A stretch of 64,000 nt of DNA from UTCHB3 sp964531325 (GCA_964531325.1 CAZHCW010000012.1:62001-126000); one strand, 5' to 3'; positions 43,960-53,419 are shown, counted from the first letter of the stretch. Translations and numbers: made by a program. The notes: generated by a model not told the origin, from the sequence alone.

Positions 43960-46014
43960 ATGAAAAAAGAAATTGTAATTAAATTTTCAAAGTCGTTCTT
44001 AACTGTGTTTACGCTGCTGTTGATACTTGGTTCAATGGATGTAAATGCGCAGTTTAAGAATAAATGGATGTCAGTTGGCTCTTTGCACAGTTGGTATTCA
44101 GAAATAGGGAGTGAGCTTGAAGAGCAGGGATTTGTAAAAACCCAGCAGGAAGGGCTTGCTTACCCTGCAATTTACCGTTATCAGGACAATGTTGCAATGA
44201 AAGGTCACTGGATCGGCGCTGCAAACTTCACCGACCCCAAAGGTGATTTTTATCCTGTTAAAGTGGTAGCTATTGGACCAAGAAACCCACAATTCTGGGC
44301 AGCATTCCCTGAAAAATTTGAGCTTATATCAAAATATGAAGCTCCAATTGTGAATGTTGACGGTAATGTTTCTTATGAGAAGGATGTATCGATCGACAGG
44401 ATTGATCCAACTTTAAAAGCAGACAGAATGTTGGATAATGTGGTTCACACCCAGTTGGGTTTAACGATGAACAGGAAAATCTATCAGTTCAGTGCTCCCG
44501 GATATGACAATTTTATTGTGTATGAATATACATATAAAAACACCGGAAACACAGACGCAGATCCAACAACCATTGAATTGCCAAACAACACTTTAACCGG
44601 AGTCTATTTCTATTACACATTTAGATATTCCATCAACAAACAAGCCCGGTATGTTATCGGTAACTCGTCAGGATGGGGTATTAATACGATGGTGGATACC
44701 AGAGGCGACGGCGTTGAAGTGGATCCTGTGGGTGAACAATTCAGATGCCAGTTCTCATGGCACGGATATCATCCCGGAAAAGAAGTAACCTATGACAACA
44801 TAGGTGGCCCGATCTGGTCGATCAATTCAAATGCTGCAAGATATCTTGACAAAGGCGATACTGTAGGACGACTTGCTGCCTGGCAGTTTATTGGCAATAT
44901 TACACTTCACGCCGATAAGTCTGCAACAGATAAATCTGATGATCCGAGTCAGCCTTCCACAACAGGATGGGAAGATTCTGACAGGAACGAATATCTGGCA
45001 GGAAACAACGCATTTAATGTTAACAGGATGCAGGGAGAATACACCTTGATGTCTGCCGGTCACAAATCACCAAGGCACGCAAAATCTGTTCAACCTGATG
45101 GTAATTACGCTGCTCAAACCGCTGCTCCTTATGGAACAGGAACCGGTGGAACATCCGCGGTTAATGGTTATGGCCCTTATACAATAGGCCCCGGCGATTC
45201 AATTACGATAGTGTGGGCAGAAGCAGTTTCAGGTATGGGCTACGAAGCCGGACTTGAGGTTGGTAAACGATTTAAGGCCGGAACAATTACAGCTTTGCAG
45301 AAAAATCAGGAAGTAATGAAGGGAAAAGATTCCCTGATGGCAACATTTAAGAAAATTAAAGACGCGTATGATGCCAACTGGGCAACCATCCCCAATCCAC
45401 CAAAACCACCAAAAGTACTTGATATTAAATCAGGTGGTGACAGAATCACCCTTTCATGGTCACTTTATGATGGCGAAAATCCTACAGGCTACGAGATTTG
45501 GAGAGCATCTGCAAATGTGGATTCCACATACCATTTGATCCAGACACTTCCTGCAGGTACATCATCTTACAACGATACATCTTTATCGAGAGGATTCGAC
45601 TACTACTATTATGTTACCGCAATTGGTGCCGGTGGAGTGAAAAGTTCGAGATATTATTCACAATCGTATGATCCTGCAAGGTTAAAGAGAAAAGCCGGTA
45701 CTGCGCTAAATCAAATTAGAGTGGTTCCGAATCCGTATAACTCGAGTTCTGTACCCGATCAGGTGCGCTTCCCGGGTGGTGCGGCAGGCGACAGAATAGC
45801 ATTTTATGATATACCCGGAGAATGCACGATAAAGATTTATACCGAAATGGGTGAATTAATCAAGACTATCGAGCATAATGACGGATCGGGTGATGAGTTC
45901 TGGAATCAGGTTACTTCATCAGGTCAGATCGTTGTTAGTGGTGTATATATTGGTGTTATTACAGACACAAAGACCGGTGAAAAACACACGGTTAAATTTG
46001 TAATTATTCGCTAA
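43960..46014 (+). CDS. Exported FN3-domain protein of unknown function in the receptor module
   Basis: 684 residues from the ATG at 43960, which has GAGGAA upstream; an ATG overlapping the receptor stop at 43918 is less likely. Signal peptide about 1-31 (ends VNAQ). A large N-terminal domain (about 32-480) of unrecognised family is followed by an FN3 domain (about 490-575, RITLSWSLYDGENPTGYEIW) and a C-terminal domain with VPNPYNSSS and VSGVYIGVI, a diverged T9SS-type module. Similar proteins sit beside receptors and PorV-like barrels in related genomes. A ligand-capture role on the surface is inference. Confidence 0.75.
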   Translation: MKKEIVIKFSKSFLTVFTLLLILGSMDVNAQFKNKWMSVGSLHSWYSEIGSELEEQGFVKTQQEGLAYPAIYRYQDNVAMKGHWIGAANFTDPKGDFYPVKVVAIGPRNPQFWAAFPEKFELISKYEAPIVNVDGNVSYEKDVSIDRIDPTLKADRMLDNVVHTQLGLTMNRKIYQFSAPGYDNFIVYEYTYKNTGNTDADPTTIELPNNTLTGVYFYYTFRYSINKQARYVIGNSSGWGINTMVDTRGDGVEVDPVGEQFRCQFSWHGYHPGKEVTYDNIGGPIWSINSNAARYLDKGDTVGRLAAWQFIGNITLHADKSATDKSDDPSQPSTTGWEDSDRNEYLAGNNAFNVNRMQGEYTLMSAGHKSPRHAKSVQPDGNYAAQTAAPYGTGTGGTSAVNGYGPYTIGPGDSITIVWAEAVSGMGYEAGLEVGKRFKAGTITALQKNQEVMKGKDSLMATFKKIKDAYDANWATIPNPPKPPKVLDIKSGGDRITLSWSLYDGENPTGYEIWRASANVDSTYHLIQTLPAGTSSYNDTSLSRGFDYYYYVTAIGAGGVKSSRYYSQSYDPARLKRKAGTALNQIRVVPNPYNSSSVPDQVRFPGGAAGDRIAFYDIPGECTIKIYTEMGELIKTIEHNDGSGDEFWNQVTSSGQIVVSGVYIGVITDTKTGEKHTVKFVIIR

Positions 46015-46036
46015 CTTAACCGGGACAGAAAAGATT

Positions 46037-47053
46037 ATGAAAAAGTATTTATTAATTACGGCGACGATCCTGATTGCCGTAAGCTTTCTCCAGCCTGAGA
46101 CTTTCGCTCAAAGGAAGAAGTTAGCGCAGGCAGGTATGAAATTTTTGAGTGTGCCCACCGATGCACGAGCAACCGGCATGGGTGAGACCTTCACTGCAAT
46201 AGAGAGCGGGTCTGCAGCACTTTTCTACAATCCAGCCACTATGGCATTTGGTGATACCCGCGGTGATGTTTCTGCCGGTGTAAACAAATGGATTGCAGAT
46301 ATTAATTATGTTTATTCGAGTTTTTCTCTGCAACCCGCTGACCCTTCATGGGGTAAGTTTGGTGCTTCAGTGATGGCTGTTAATTATGGTGATCTGCTGA
46401 TGACTGTAGTTGATGGAACCACTGAAAGAGGCTACAGGGATGTTGGAACTTTTACGCCGACTGCCATTGCTATTGGTGTTGGATATGCCAACGCTCTGTC
46501 AGAAAAATTCAGTGTCGGCGGGCAGGTTAAATATGTCCGTCAGAATTTGGGTGTAAGCCCGATTTCGTTCGACAATACCGGTAATATGATCACCGAAGAA
46601 AATTCCCTGACAACACTTGCCTACGATTTTGGTATTTTTTACAAAACCGGATTCAAGAGTCTAAATTTTGGAATGAGTGTGAGGAACTTCTCTACTGAGA
46701 TAAAGTACAAAGAAGATGGCTTCCAGCTACCCTTAAACTTTAAGATCGGTGTTGCGATGAATCTGATGGACTTTTTCCCAAGTCTTGCAAAAGAACACTC
46801 CTTTCTTTTTGCAGTGGATGTATCTCACCCGAGAGATTATCCTGAGCAATTATACATAGGTGGCGAATATAATTTTATGAAGTGGGTTTACCTGCGTGGC
46901 GGAGTTTCTTTCCCTAATGATGAAAAAGAATATAATCTCGGATTTGGTATTCGTCCTGAATTGGATGGAATCAAAATGGCCGTTGATTATGCCTATACAC
47001 CATTTGGAATCTTCAGCTCAGTCCACAACTTCACTGTCAGATTTGAGTATTAA
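46037..47053 (+). CDS. PorV/PorQ-family outer-membrane barrel protein
   Basis: 338 residues with signal peptide 1-24. It begins GMKFLSVPTDARATGMGETFTA and FYNPATMAFG, the family signature of PorV/PorQ (UPF0164) proteins, followed by alternating barrel strands and a terminal Phe-Glu-Tyr. PorV shuttles T9SS cargo between the translocon and the attachment complex; PorQ paralogues have related roles. This copy lies between an exported FN3 protein and an IPT lipoprotein in a module that includes a T9SS-sorted protein, so a module-dedicated paralogue is plausible. Confidence 0.85.
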   Translation: MKKYLLITATILIAVSFLQPETFAQRKKLAQAGMKFLSVPTDARATGMGETFTAIESGSAALFYNPATMAFGDTRGDVSAGVNKWIADINYVYSSFSLQPADPSWGKFGASVMAVNYGDLLMTVVDGTTERGYRDVGTFTPTAIAIGVGYANALSEKFSVGGQVKYVRQNLGVSPISFDNTGNMITEENSLTTLAYDFGIFYKTGFKSLNFGMSVRNFSTEIKYKEDGFQLPLNFKIGVAMNLMDFFPSLAKEHSFLFAVDVSHPRDYPEQLYIGGEYNFMKWVYLRGGVSFPNDEKEYNLGFGIRPELDGIKMAVDYAYTPFGIFSSVHNFTVRFEY

Positions 47054-47073
47054 TTTATCAGACGGGTTAAAAA

Positions 47074-48327
47074 ATGAAAGTTATTTTTATGAATAAAATT
47101 AAAAATGTTCTGCTCCCGGTTTATCTTCTGATATCAGCAATGATACTCTTCTCCGGGTGTGGTAACGACACAACAACTACCTTATTCGATCCCAATGTTC
47201 CTGTTAAGCCGGATCCTACTATTACAACAGTTTCACCTGATAGCGGGTTAAGTGGTATAACAGAACTGACTATTACCGGAACAAACTTTTCGACCGAGTT
47301 AACAGAGAACACTGTTTACTTTAATCAATCGATCGGTACTATTCTTCAGGTTTCACCTACCATGATAAAAGTAAGGGCAGGCGTTATTTCCGCCGCAGGT
47401 GAAACTGCATTGGTAAAAGTAAGAGTTAAAGGTGCGCTTGCATTCAGCAATACTGTAGCTGTAAAACTTAAACAAGCTGCTGTATTCCCATTGCCATTCC
47501 AGAGTTTTGAACAACCTTCTGCTCTTGAATTTGACAAAAACGGGAACATGTACTTTTCTCTCCTGACAAGCGGAGTAACAAACAATATTGTTAAAGTTAC
47601 CCCTGCGGGAGTTAAGTCTAACTTCACACCTTCAATCGGTGGTGGATATGTTTTCACAAGTCTCAAAATTGGTCCTGATGGTGCTCTTTATGGTGTAAGA
47701 AACTCACTTCGTGCCATTTTTAGAATGACGGAAGGTGCTGCAATCGCTTCATGGTTTGCGATCACCCCTGCCACAGTAAAAATTTCTGACATCGATTTTG
47801 ATGAAGCCGGGAATATCTGGGCTTGTGGAGATAACGCATCCCTGTTTAGAGTAAGCCCAACCAAAGTTCTAAAATCATATCCATTTGTTGCTACTGCCAC
47901 TGCTATAAGAGTCTATAATAACGCAGTATTCGTTGCAGTTAAAAAAGATTCAGCAGGGATCCTCTATAAATTCCCATTGGATGCAAATGGTGATATTGAT
48001 GCGGCAAATCCTCAAACAGTTGCCAACTTAAGCTCAACAGTTGGGTTTAATGTTTTTATCAATCAATTCACGATGGATATAAACGGGAATATTTTCCTGG
48101 CGACAAACAATATTGAACCAATCCTGAAGGTTACACCTGCAGGGATTGTTACAGTTCACTATCCGGGTGTTTTTCTTCCATTGAATGCCATGTATCTAAC
48201 ATGGGATAACAGCTCGAACCTCTATTACACAAGAGCGGCAGGGTTGGTTTCAGGGAAGACAAACGACCAAACAATCGTAAAAGTCCTGATGGGTGTGCAA
48301 GGTGCAGCCTATTCAGGTAGAAAATAA
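47074..48327 (+). CDS. Lipoprotein with IPT/TIG domain and NHL/SMP-30-like propeller
   Basis: 417 residues (start at 47074, or 412 from the ATG at 47089, which is equally reasonable). Lipoprotein signal PVYLLISAMILFSGC. An IPT/TIG domain (about 45-130) with TTVSPDSGLSGITELTITG is followed by propeller-like repeats (about 140-415) with LEFDKNGNMYFSL and DFDEAGNIWACG. Such lipoproteins resemble surface glycan- or polymer-binding accessories (the IPT fold is seen in SusE-type proteins), which would suit a receptor module; that role is inference. It is 21 bp after the PorV-like gene. Confidence 0.8.
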   Translation: MKVIFMNKIKNVLLPVYLLISAMILFSGCGNDTTTTLFDPNVPVKPDPTITTVSPDSGLSGITELTITGTNFSTELTENTVYFNQSIGTILQVSPTMIKVRAGVISAAGETALVKVRVKGALAFSNTVAVKLKQAAVFPLPFQSFEQPSALEFDKNGNMYFSLLTSGVTNNIVKVTPAGVKSNFTPSIGGGYVFTSLKIGPDGALYGVRNSLRAIFRMTEGAAIASWFAITPATVKISDIDFDEAGNIWACGDNASLFRVSPTKVLKSYPFVATATAIRVYNNAVFVAVKKDSAGILYKFPLDANGDIDAANPQTVANLSSTVGFNVFINQFTMDINGNIFLATNNIEPILKVTPAGIVTVHYPGVFLPLNAMYLTWDNSSNLYYTRAAGLVSGKTNDQTIVKVLMGVQGAAYSGRK

Positions 48328-48343
48328 TTCACTTTTTATTAGG

Positions 48344-48359
48344 AAATAGTTTACTATTT
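48344..48359. promoter_or_regulatory. Small palindrome upstream of the T9SS-sorted propeller gene
   Basis: AAATAGT-TT-ACTATTT, perfect 7-bp arms, 37 bp before the ATG. It could be an operator or a weak attenuator; T-rich sequence follows. AGGAG precedes the gene. Confidence 0.35.
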
Positions 48360-48395
48360 TTATAGCTCATAATCAACTCACATAGGAGATACAAA

Positions 48396-49697
48396 ATGAA
48401 AAAATTAGCCGCACTATTTATGTTTGTGTTGCTGACAAGCGGGGTATTTGCTCAAAGTACATGGACCTTTGACAAACACTTCCCGGATACAACAAGTCAT
48501 CGTATCGGGTCTGGTGCCCATGGTGTAGCAGTAGATCCGTACGGTCGCGTATGGTTCCATCTTTACAGTGCTGCTGCTGATACTATCTGGAACGGCAATG
48601 CATATGTTAACACAGGTGCGCTTTATTGCTTCAACCCCGATGGAACACAAGCATCGTTTTCACCAATTAAAGTGTTCCGTGGACCTGGCTTCGTGGATTC
48701 ACTCGTTGGTAACACCGGGCGTGGCTTAAAAGCTCATCGTGATGGCGATATTCTTGCTTCACACTTCGATTTCACCCAAAAAGTTGACTACAAAACCGGT
48801 CTCTCAAAAGGTGTTATTAGAAATACTGTTGGAGCTTCTGCCCTGGCATGCGCTTCAACAACCGACGGTATCATCTTCTCAGCAAATGTTGCTCCGGGTA
48901 ACCCAATCAAAATGTGGGATCCGACCTTCACATTCCTTGGAAATGCAGTGGATTCTTCCGTTGGTTTTTCCAGAGGATTTGAAGTTAGTGCAGATGGAAA
49001 CACAATTTATTGGGCAGGCTATGACAAACATTGCGTGCTTAAATATAACCGTCCCGACGAATTTTCGCCATTCACCGTGGTAGATACCGTGTTCAAAGGT
49101 TTCGATTCAGAATCATTTGTTTGGCATCCAAAACAAAACTTGCTTTATGCATCTTCCGGTTCAACCAATGATCTACCTAACAGATATCCGGGTGCCACAA
49201 CATACTGGACAATGAGAACCTGGTATGGTATGGATCCTGAGACCAACGAGATCAAAGACAGTATTACATGGCAGATGTACCCAGGAGCAACCGATGCAAG
49301 ACCTCGCGGAATCGCTTTCACTGCTTCCGGTGATACAGCTTATGTAGTAGCTTTTGGCGCAGCAAACTATCCACCAATGCAGAGATGGGTAAGACCACCT
49401 TCTTCAAGCGTAAAAGACCTTGGTATGGTAGCTGATGATTTCAAACTTTTCCAGAACTATCCTAACCCATTCAACCCTTCGACCGAGATTAAATTCTCAT
49501 TGAAGTCAGCCGGTTTCACAACCCTGAAGGTTTATGATATTCTTGGTAAAGAAGTAGCTACACTCGTTAGCGAAAATCTTGGCTCAGGCGTTTATGCTTA
49601 CTCATTTGATGCTTCAAAGTTGGCTTCAGGTACCTACATTTACGAAGTAGTTTCGAACAATGTAAGACTTACCAACAAAATGTTGCTCATGAAATAG
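48396..49697 (+). CDS. T9SS-sorted beta-propeller protein
   Basis: 433 residues, signal peptide 1-20. The mature part (about 21-345) is a propeller-like domain with VAVDPYGRVWFHLY, ISADGNT-like turns (VSADGNTIYWAGYD) and FTASGDTAYVVAF. The type A sorting domain at the end has NYPNPFNPST and LASGTYIYEV. It closes the five-gene module that begins with the TonB receptor and resembles the propeller half of its lipoprotein neighbour. A GGCTGC-type terminator lies 60 bp downstream. Confidence 0.85.
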   Translation: MKKLAALFMFVLLTSGVFAQSTWTFDKHFPDTTSHRIGSGAHGVAVDPYGRVWFHLYSAAADTIWNGNAYVNTGALYCFNPDGTQASFSPIKVFRGPGFVDSLVGNTGRGLKAHRDGDILASHFDFTQKVDYKTGLSKGVIRNTVGASALACASTTDGIIFSANVAPGNPIKMWDPTFTFLGNAVDSSVGFSRGFEVSADGNTIYWAGYDKHCVLKYNRPDEFSPFTVVDTVFKGFDSESFVWHPKQNLLYASSGSTNDLPNRYPGATTYWTMRTWYGMDPETNEIKDSITWQMYPGATDARPRGIAFTASGDTAYVVAFGAANYPPMQRWVRPPSSSVKDLGMVADDFKLFQNYPNPFNPSTEIKFSLKSAGFTTLKVYDILGKEVATLVSENLGSGVYAYSFDASKLASGTYIYEVVSNNVRLTNKMLLMK

Positions 49698-49699
49698 GC

Positions 49700-49726
49700 A
49701 TTAGGTATCAGGTATTAGGTATTAAT
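49700..49726. repeat. Short 7-bp tandem repeat (about four units)
   Basis: ATTAGGT-ATCAGGT-ATTAGGT-ATTAAT, starting three bases after the stop codon. The same unit forms the large array at 53070-53280. Confidence 0.75.
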
Positions 49727-49755
49727 ATCTAAGCCTTTTATTCTAAATTATTGGG

Positions 49756-49786
49756 AAAAAGGCTGCTGGAAACGGCAGCCTTTTTA
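49756..49786 (+). terminator. Terminator closing the surface module
   Basis: AAAAAGGCTGC/GCAGCCTTTTT stem, extended by two pairs around a GAAA tetraloop, followed by T-rich sequence. Confidence 0.88.
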
Positions 49787-49816
49787 TTTTATCAAAATAT
49801 TTAAAGAAAACTCACT

Positions 49817-52081
49817 GTGTTATTATCTCCATTTTTTCTTTCCAAAACAACTTCAACATTTACCACTTATTTTTTAACAATTTTACTGCTAACGGGTTTT
49901 TACACTTCTGTTGAAGCACAATCCACGGGAAATCTTCGGGGAATCGTATCTGATTCTTTAACGGGTGAAATTATTCCCTACGCAAATATTGTTATTGAAA
50001 CTACAAAATTTGGAGCTTCATCAAACAGTTCCGGATATTATTTTATTCCTTCAATTCCTTCGGGTAAAAGGATTGTTAAGTTTTCTTGTATTGGTTACCA
50101 GACGAGCAAAGTTGAAATCAACATTAAGCCGGGTGTTATCAATGATTTAAACATCAAACTGACTCGAATAGCAGTTGATATTGATGAAGTTACAATCGTA
50201 GGGGAACGAAATGCCAGGGAGAATGAAACTGATCTTGGACTCGAAAAAATCTCAGTAAAAGATATTGAATTGCAACCTGTTGGTGCAGAGATGGATATCT
50301 TTCGGGTAATTCAAAACAATCCCGGGGTAAATACAACAGGGGATGCAACATCAAAATATTATGTTCGCGGGGGTGGAAGTGATCAAAATCTGGTTTTGTT
50401 GAACGGGGCTACTGTTTATAATCCATTTCATGCATTGGGAATTTTTAGTGTTATTGATCCTGAAATTATTTCCTCACTTGAATTTTATAAAGGGGGATTT
50501 ACTCCTTCTTCAGGCGACAGACTCTCTTCCATTCTAAATATCATAACGAGGGATGGAAACAAGAATTTTTATCAGGGGACATTACAAGCCGGACTTTTGT
50601 CGGGGAAAGTTGCAGTTGAAGGGCCAATTCCCGGAGGTTCGTTCCTCATGACCGGTAGAAAAAGTTACTACTCAGGTATCCTCAGAAAGTACTTGAATGA
50701 AAAAGATACTCCGTTCGATTTTTACGATCTTTCGCTTAAAGTAAATTTTTCGTCACCGTCAATTGATGAAAACAGTAAATTTAGTGCACACACTTTTCTA
50801 AGCAGTGATCAAGTGCTGAATCACGATCCACTCTTAGAAGATTATGATATCAGAAACAATATCGGGGGATTCAAATGGAGCAAGATATGGAATGGTTCAC
50901 CATTGGTTTCTGATGTAATATTTTCATATTCACATTATATGGCGAAGGTTGCACCCAATTTTAGCGGTTCAAAACCGAGAGAAAACAATGTTAAAGATTT
51001 TACGGTAAATGCCGATTTTGCATATATTTATGACAGTAAAGATCAACTTCTCTTTGGTGTTCAGAACAAATATATTACTACTGCCCTGAAGCAGCAAAAT
51101 CAACTTGAAAGGGAGATTGATTACACCGTAAACAAGAGTGCACTTGCTGCGTATCTCAATTATAAATTTTTTAGATGGGATGATCTTGGGCTCGATCTTG
51201 GAATGCGATTTAATTTATTGTCGATGGCAGATAAAAGGCCTTTTCTGTTTGAGCCAAGGATAAGCATCACTTACTTGCTGAACAGGTTAATGATATTTAA
51301 GTTTGCTTTTGGGCGATATTCACAAGAGCTGGTATCTTTAGCCAACGAAGATGAATTAATCTCTGTATTTGAACCCTGGATTATCATTCCCAATAATATT
51401 ACTGCTGCAGAGGCAACCCATTTTATTGCCGGTTTTACATCTTATTTTACCGACAAAGTTGTCCTTGAGATTGAGGCATATTATAAAGTGATGTCGAATC
51501 TGATGGAGGTGAACGAAAAAAAATTCACATCAGTACAATTTGACTTTAAGAATATCGACGGTGTTTCCTACGGAGTTGAGACTTCTATAAAATTTGATGG
51601 GAGTCTTTTTTACGGGAGAGCCACTTATGCACTTGGTTGGGCAGAGAAAAAGGCGAAAGATCTAACTTATGCACCACGATATGATGTTCGACATTCATTA
51701 AGTTTACTGGCAGGTTTCAGCCCCGGTGGCAATTGGCAGTTCACAGCAAACTGGATGCTAAACTCCGGTATGCCTTTTACTCCCATCTCAGGATTCTTCG
51801 ACAAACTTCTATTGGATGGCACAACCCCCATAGATATTTTTAACGGCTACGAACCTCAATTCATCTACGATGTTAAAAACTCGGGCAGACTCCCTTCATA
51901 CCACAGACTTGACCTCTCAGTAACAAAGAAGTTCAAAACCGGATTTGCAGATTTTACAATCGGTGCAAGTGTTCTAAATCTTTATAACAGAGCCAACATC
52001 TACTATTTTGACAAAAAAACAGGGAAGAGAGTTAACCAGTTACCAATTCTTCCTGCATTATTTGTAAAAGCGGAGTTTTAA
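49817..52081 (+). CDS. TonB-dependent receptor with CarboxypepD_reg-like domain
   Basis: 754 residues from a GTG start; no ATG occurs before the signal peptide (TTYFLTILLLTGFY, cleavage after VEAQ). A CarboxypepD_reg-like domain (about 38-120, LRGIVSDSLTGEIIPYANIV) and a plug (about 135-230) with YYVRGGGSDQNLVLLNGATVY are followed by a shortened barrel ending in LPALFVKAEF. It is smaller than the upstream receptor (1017 residues). It is paired with the DUF4249 lipoprotein one base downstream, a common Bacteroidota pairing. The ligand is unknown. Confidence 0.88.
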   Translation: MLLSPFFLSKTTSTFTTYFLTILLLTGFYTSVEAQSTGNLRGIVSDSLTGEIIPYANIVIETTKFGASSNSSGYYFIPSIPSGKRIVKFSCIGYQTSKVEINIKPGVINDLNIKLTRIAVDIDEVTIVGERNARENETDLGLEKISVKDIELQPVGAEMDIFRVIQNNPGVNTTGDATSKYYVRGGGSDQNLVLLNGATVYNPFHALGIFSVIDPEIISSLEFYKGGFTPSSGDRLSSILNIITRDGNKNFYQGTLQAGLLSGKVAVEGPIPGGSFLMTGRKSYYSGILRKYLNEKDTPFDFYDLSLKVNFSSPSIDENSKFSAHTFLSSDQVLNHDPLLEDYDIRNNIGGFKWSKIWNGSPLVSDVIFSYSHYMAKVAPNFSGSKPRENNVKDFTVNADFAYIYDSKDQLLFGVQNKYITTALKQQNQLEREIDYTVNKSALAAYLNYKFFRWDDLGLDLGMRFNLLSMADKRPFLFEPRISITYLLNRLMIFKFAFGRYSQELVSLANEDELISVFEPWIIIPNNITAAEATHFIAGFTSYFTDKVVLEIEAYYKVMSNLMEVNEKKFTSVQFDFKNIDGVSYGVETSIKFDGSLFYGRATYALGWAEKKAKDLTYAPRYDVRHSLSLLAGFSPGGNWQFTANWMLNSGMPFTPISGFFDKLLLDGTTPIDIFNGYEPQFIYDVKNSGRLPSYHRLDLSVTKKFKTGFADFTIGASVLNLYNRANIYYFDKKTGKRVNQLPILPALFVKAEF

Positions 52082-52082
52082 A

Positions 52083-53069
52083 ATGAAGTCGATTTTTTCT
52101 TTTATCATTTTATTCTTATTTATCCTCACTGCAACAGGATGCGAGGACAGTTTTACTCCTCGTTCAGAGTTTAAAGAGGGGTATGTTCTTTTTTCCATAA
52201 CTGCCGGACAGGAAATTGGTAAACTCGTTGTTCCAAAAGTTATTCTTGCCAGAGTATATGATGTTCCGGGAACTGATCCATACTTAAATACTGAAGCCCC
52301 TGAAATTGCAGGTGCGAGAGTTGAGATTAAATTCAGAGGTGATTCGTATCTTCTAAAAGATTCCACTGTTGCGAGGGAAGATTCATCGCGATATACCTCC
52401 CCCGTAAAATTCTATTTTGGTAAAGCCATTCCACTCTACTCGGGAGATACAATTACAATAACAGCCAGGCTTGCTAATGGTGTTGTGCTTTCATCGGGAA
52501 CCAGAGTACCAAGATATCTGTATTACGAATCATCCATAGTATTTCCAAGAGGATTTACAACCGATGTGGATGTTTACAAATATGGAAAAACATGGAGCCT
52601 CTATTGGACTTCACAGGAATTAAATCTCTGTTTCCCAAAAATGAAACTCTATTACACAAAAAAAGAGGGAAACAGGGAAGTATCTAAAAATATAGAGATT
52701 CCACTAAAAGTTATTGATAGAAACGGAGTTCCAACCCCGATTTACCCTGTGGCAAACAGAGATGAAGAAGCCAACTATGACCTCGCATCATTTGATTGGG
52801 CAATGAACAAAATATCTGAAGGTGAACCCGATAAATCACTGTTCCGTGTCCAACATGTGATCTTTGAAGCTACCGAGTATGACGCCCCCCTCTCAAATTA
52901 TTATTCGAGTGTTAACGGATTTCTTGATAATTTTAGCTTAAGACTCGATGAGCAGGTATTTAGCAATATTGCAGGCGGCTTTGGTGTATTCGGCACCTAT
53001 TTTACCTCGGCATATCAAGTGGAAATGGACTCAAGATATGTTCAAAAATATGGATACAATATTAAGTAA
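52083..53069 (+). CDS. DUF4249-family lipoprotein
   Basis: 328 residues. Lipoprotein signal IILFLFILTATGC, then an acidic start (EDSFTPRSEF). The body is beta-rich with DUF4249-type features: a first strand block (GYVLFSITAG), a VEIKFRGDSY module, DTITITARLANG, and a C-terminal GGFGVFGTYFTSAYQVEM. DUF4249 proteins are surface-exposed partners of TonB receptors in Bacteroidota, presumably ligand capture; this is family context. It starts one base after the receptor stop and ends at the edge of the 7-bp repeat array. Confidence 0.82.
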   Translation: MKSIFSFIILFLFILTATGCEDSFTPRSEFKEGYVLFSITAGQEIGKLVVPKVILARVYDVPGTDPYLNTEAPEIAGARVEIKFRGDSYLLKDSTVAREDSSRYTSPVKFYFGKAIPLYSGDTITITARLANGVVLSSGTRVPRYLYYESSIVFPRGFTTDVDVYKYGKTWSLYWTSQELNLCFPKMKLYYTKKEGNREVSKNIEIPLKVIDRNGVPTPIYPVANRDEEANYDLASFDWAMNKISEGEPDKSLFRVQHVIFEATEYDAPLSNYYSSVNGFLDNFSLRLDEQVFSNIAGGFGVFGTYFTSAYQVEMDSRYVQKYGYNIK

Positions 53070-53280
53070 ATTAGGTATTAGGTATTAGGTATTAGGTATT
53101 AGGTATTAGGTATTAGGTATTAGGNNNNNNNNNNNNNNNNNNNNNNNNNNNNNNNNNNNNNNNNNNNNNNNNNNNNNNNNNNNNNNNNNNNNNNNNNNNN
53201 NNNNNNNNNNNNNNNNNNNNNNNNGTATTAGGTATTAGGTATTAGGTATTAGGTATTAGGTATTAGGTATTAGGTATTAA
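53070..53280. repeat. 7-bp tandem repeat array (TATTAGG units) interrupted by an assembly gap
   Basis: At least 15 units are visible: 54 bp on the left and 56 bp (eight units) on the right of a run of Ns. The array starts directly after the DUF4249 stop codon. The true copy number is unknown because the gap lies inside it. Confidence 0.95.
53125..53224. other. Assembly gap (100 N)
   Basis: Exactly 100 N, the conventional placeholder for a gap of unknown size, within the 7-bp repeat. The two flanks may not be true neighbours. Confidence 0.98.
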
Positions 53281-53314
53281 TTAGAACCTAACTTCCTCAC
53301 CAAGTTATAAAATT

Positions 53315-53348
53315 AAAGCCCGTTTAGAATGCCTAACGGGCTTTTTTT
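53315..53348. terminator. Terminator between the DUF4249 gene and the efflux operon
   Basis: AAAGCCCGTT/AACGGGCTTT stem with a 10-nt loop, followed by TTTTTAT; leftward it is followed by AATTTTAT. It can serve both convergent units. Confidence 0.8.
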
Positions 53349-53381
53349 ATTGGATAAAAAATAACTTTCCGGCTCAAAAAA

Positions 53382-53416
53382 TAATACTTAATACTTAATA
53401 CTTAATACTTAATACC
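53382..53416. repeat. Inverted short array related to the 7-bp repeat
   Basis: Five units of TAATACT. The reverse complement AGTATTA differs from the GGTATTA phase of the 53070 array at one base. It ends just before the stop codon of the last efflux gene. Confidence 0.8.
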
Positions 53417-53419
53417 TGT

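Noticed and set aside
53070..53280. CRISPR or telomere-like TTAGG repeat
   Set aside because: Units are 7 bp without spacers, the array is internal to a contig and interrupted by an assembly gap, and nothing suggests a linear chromosome end.
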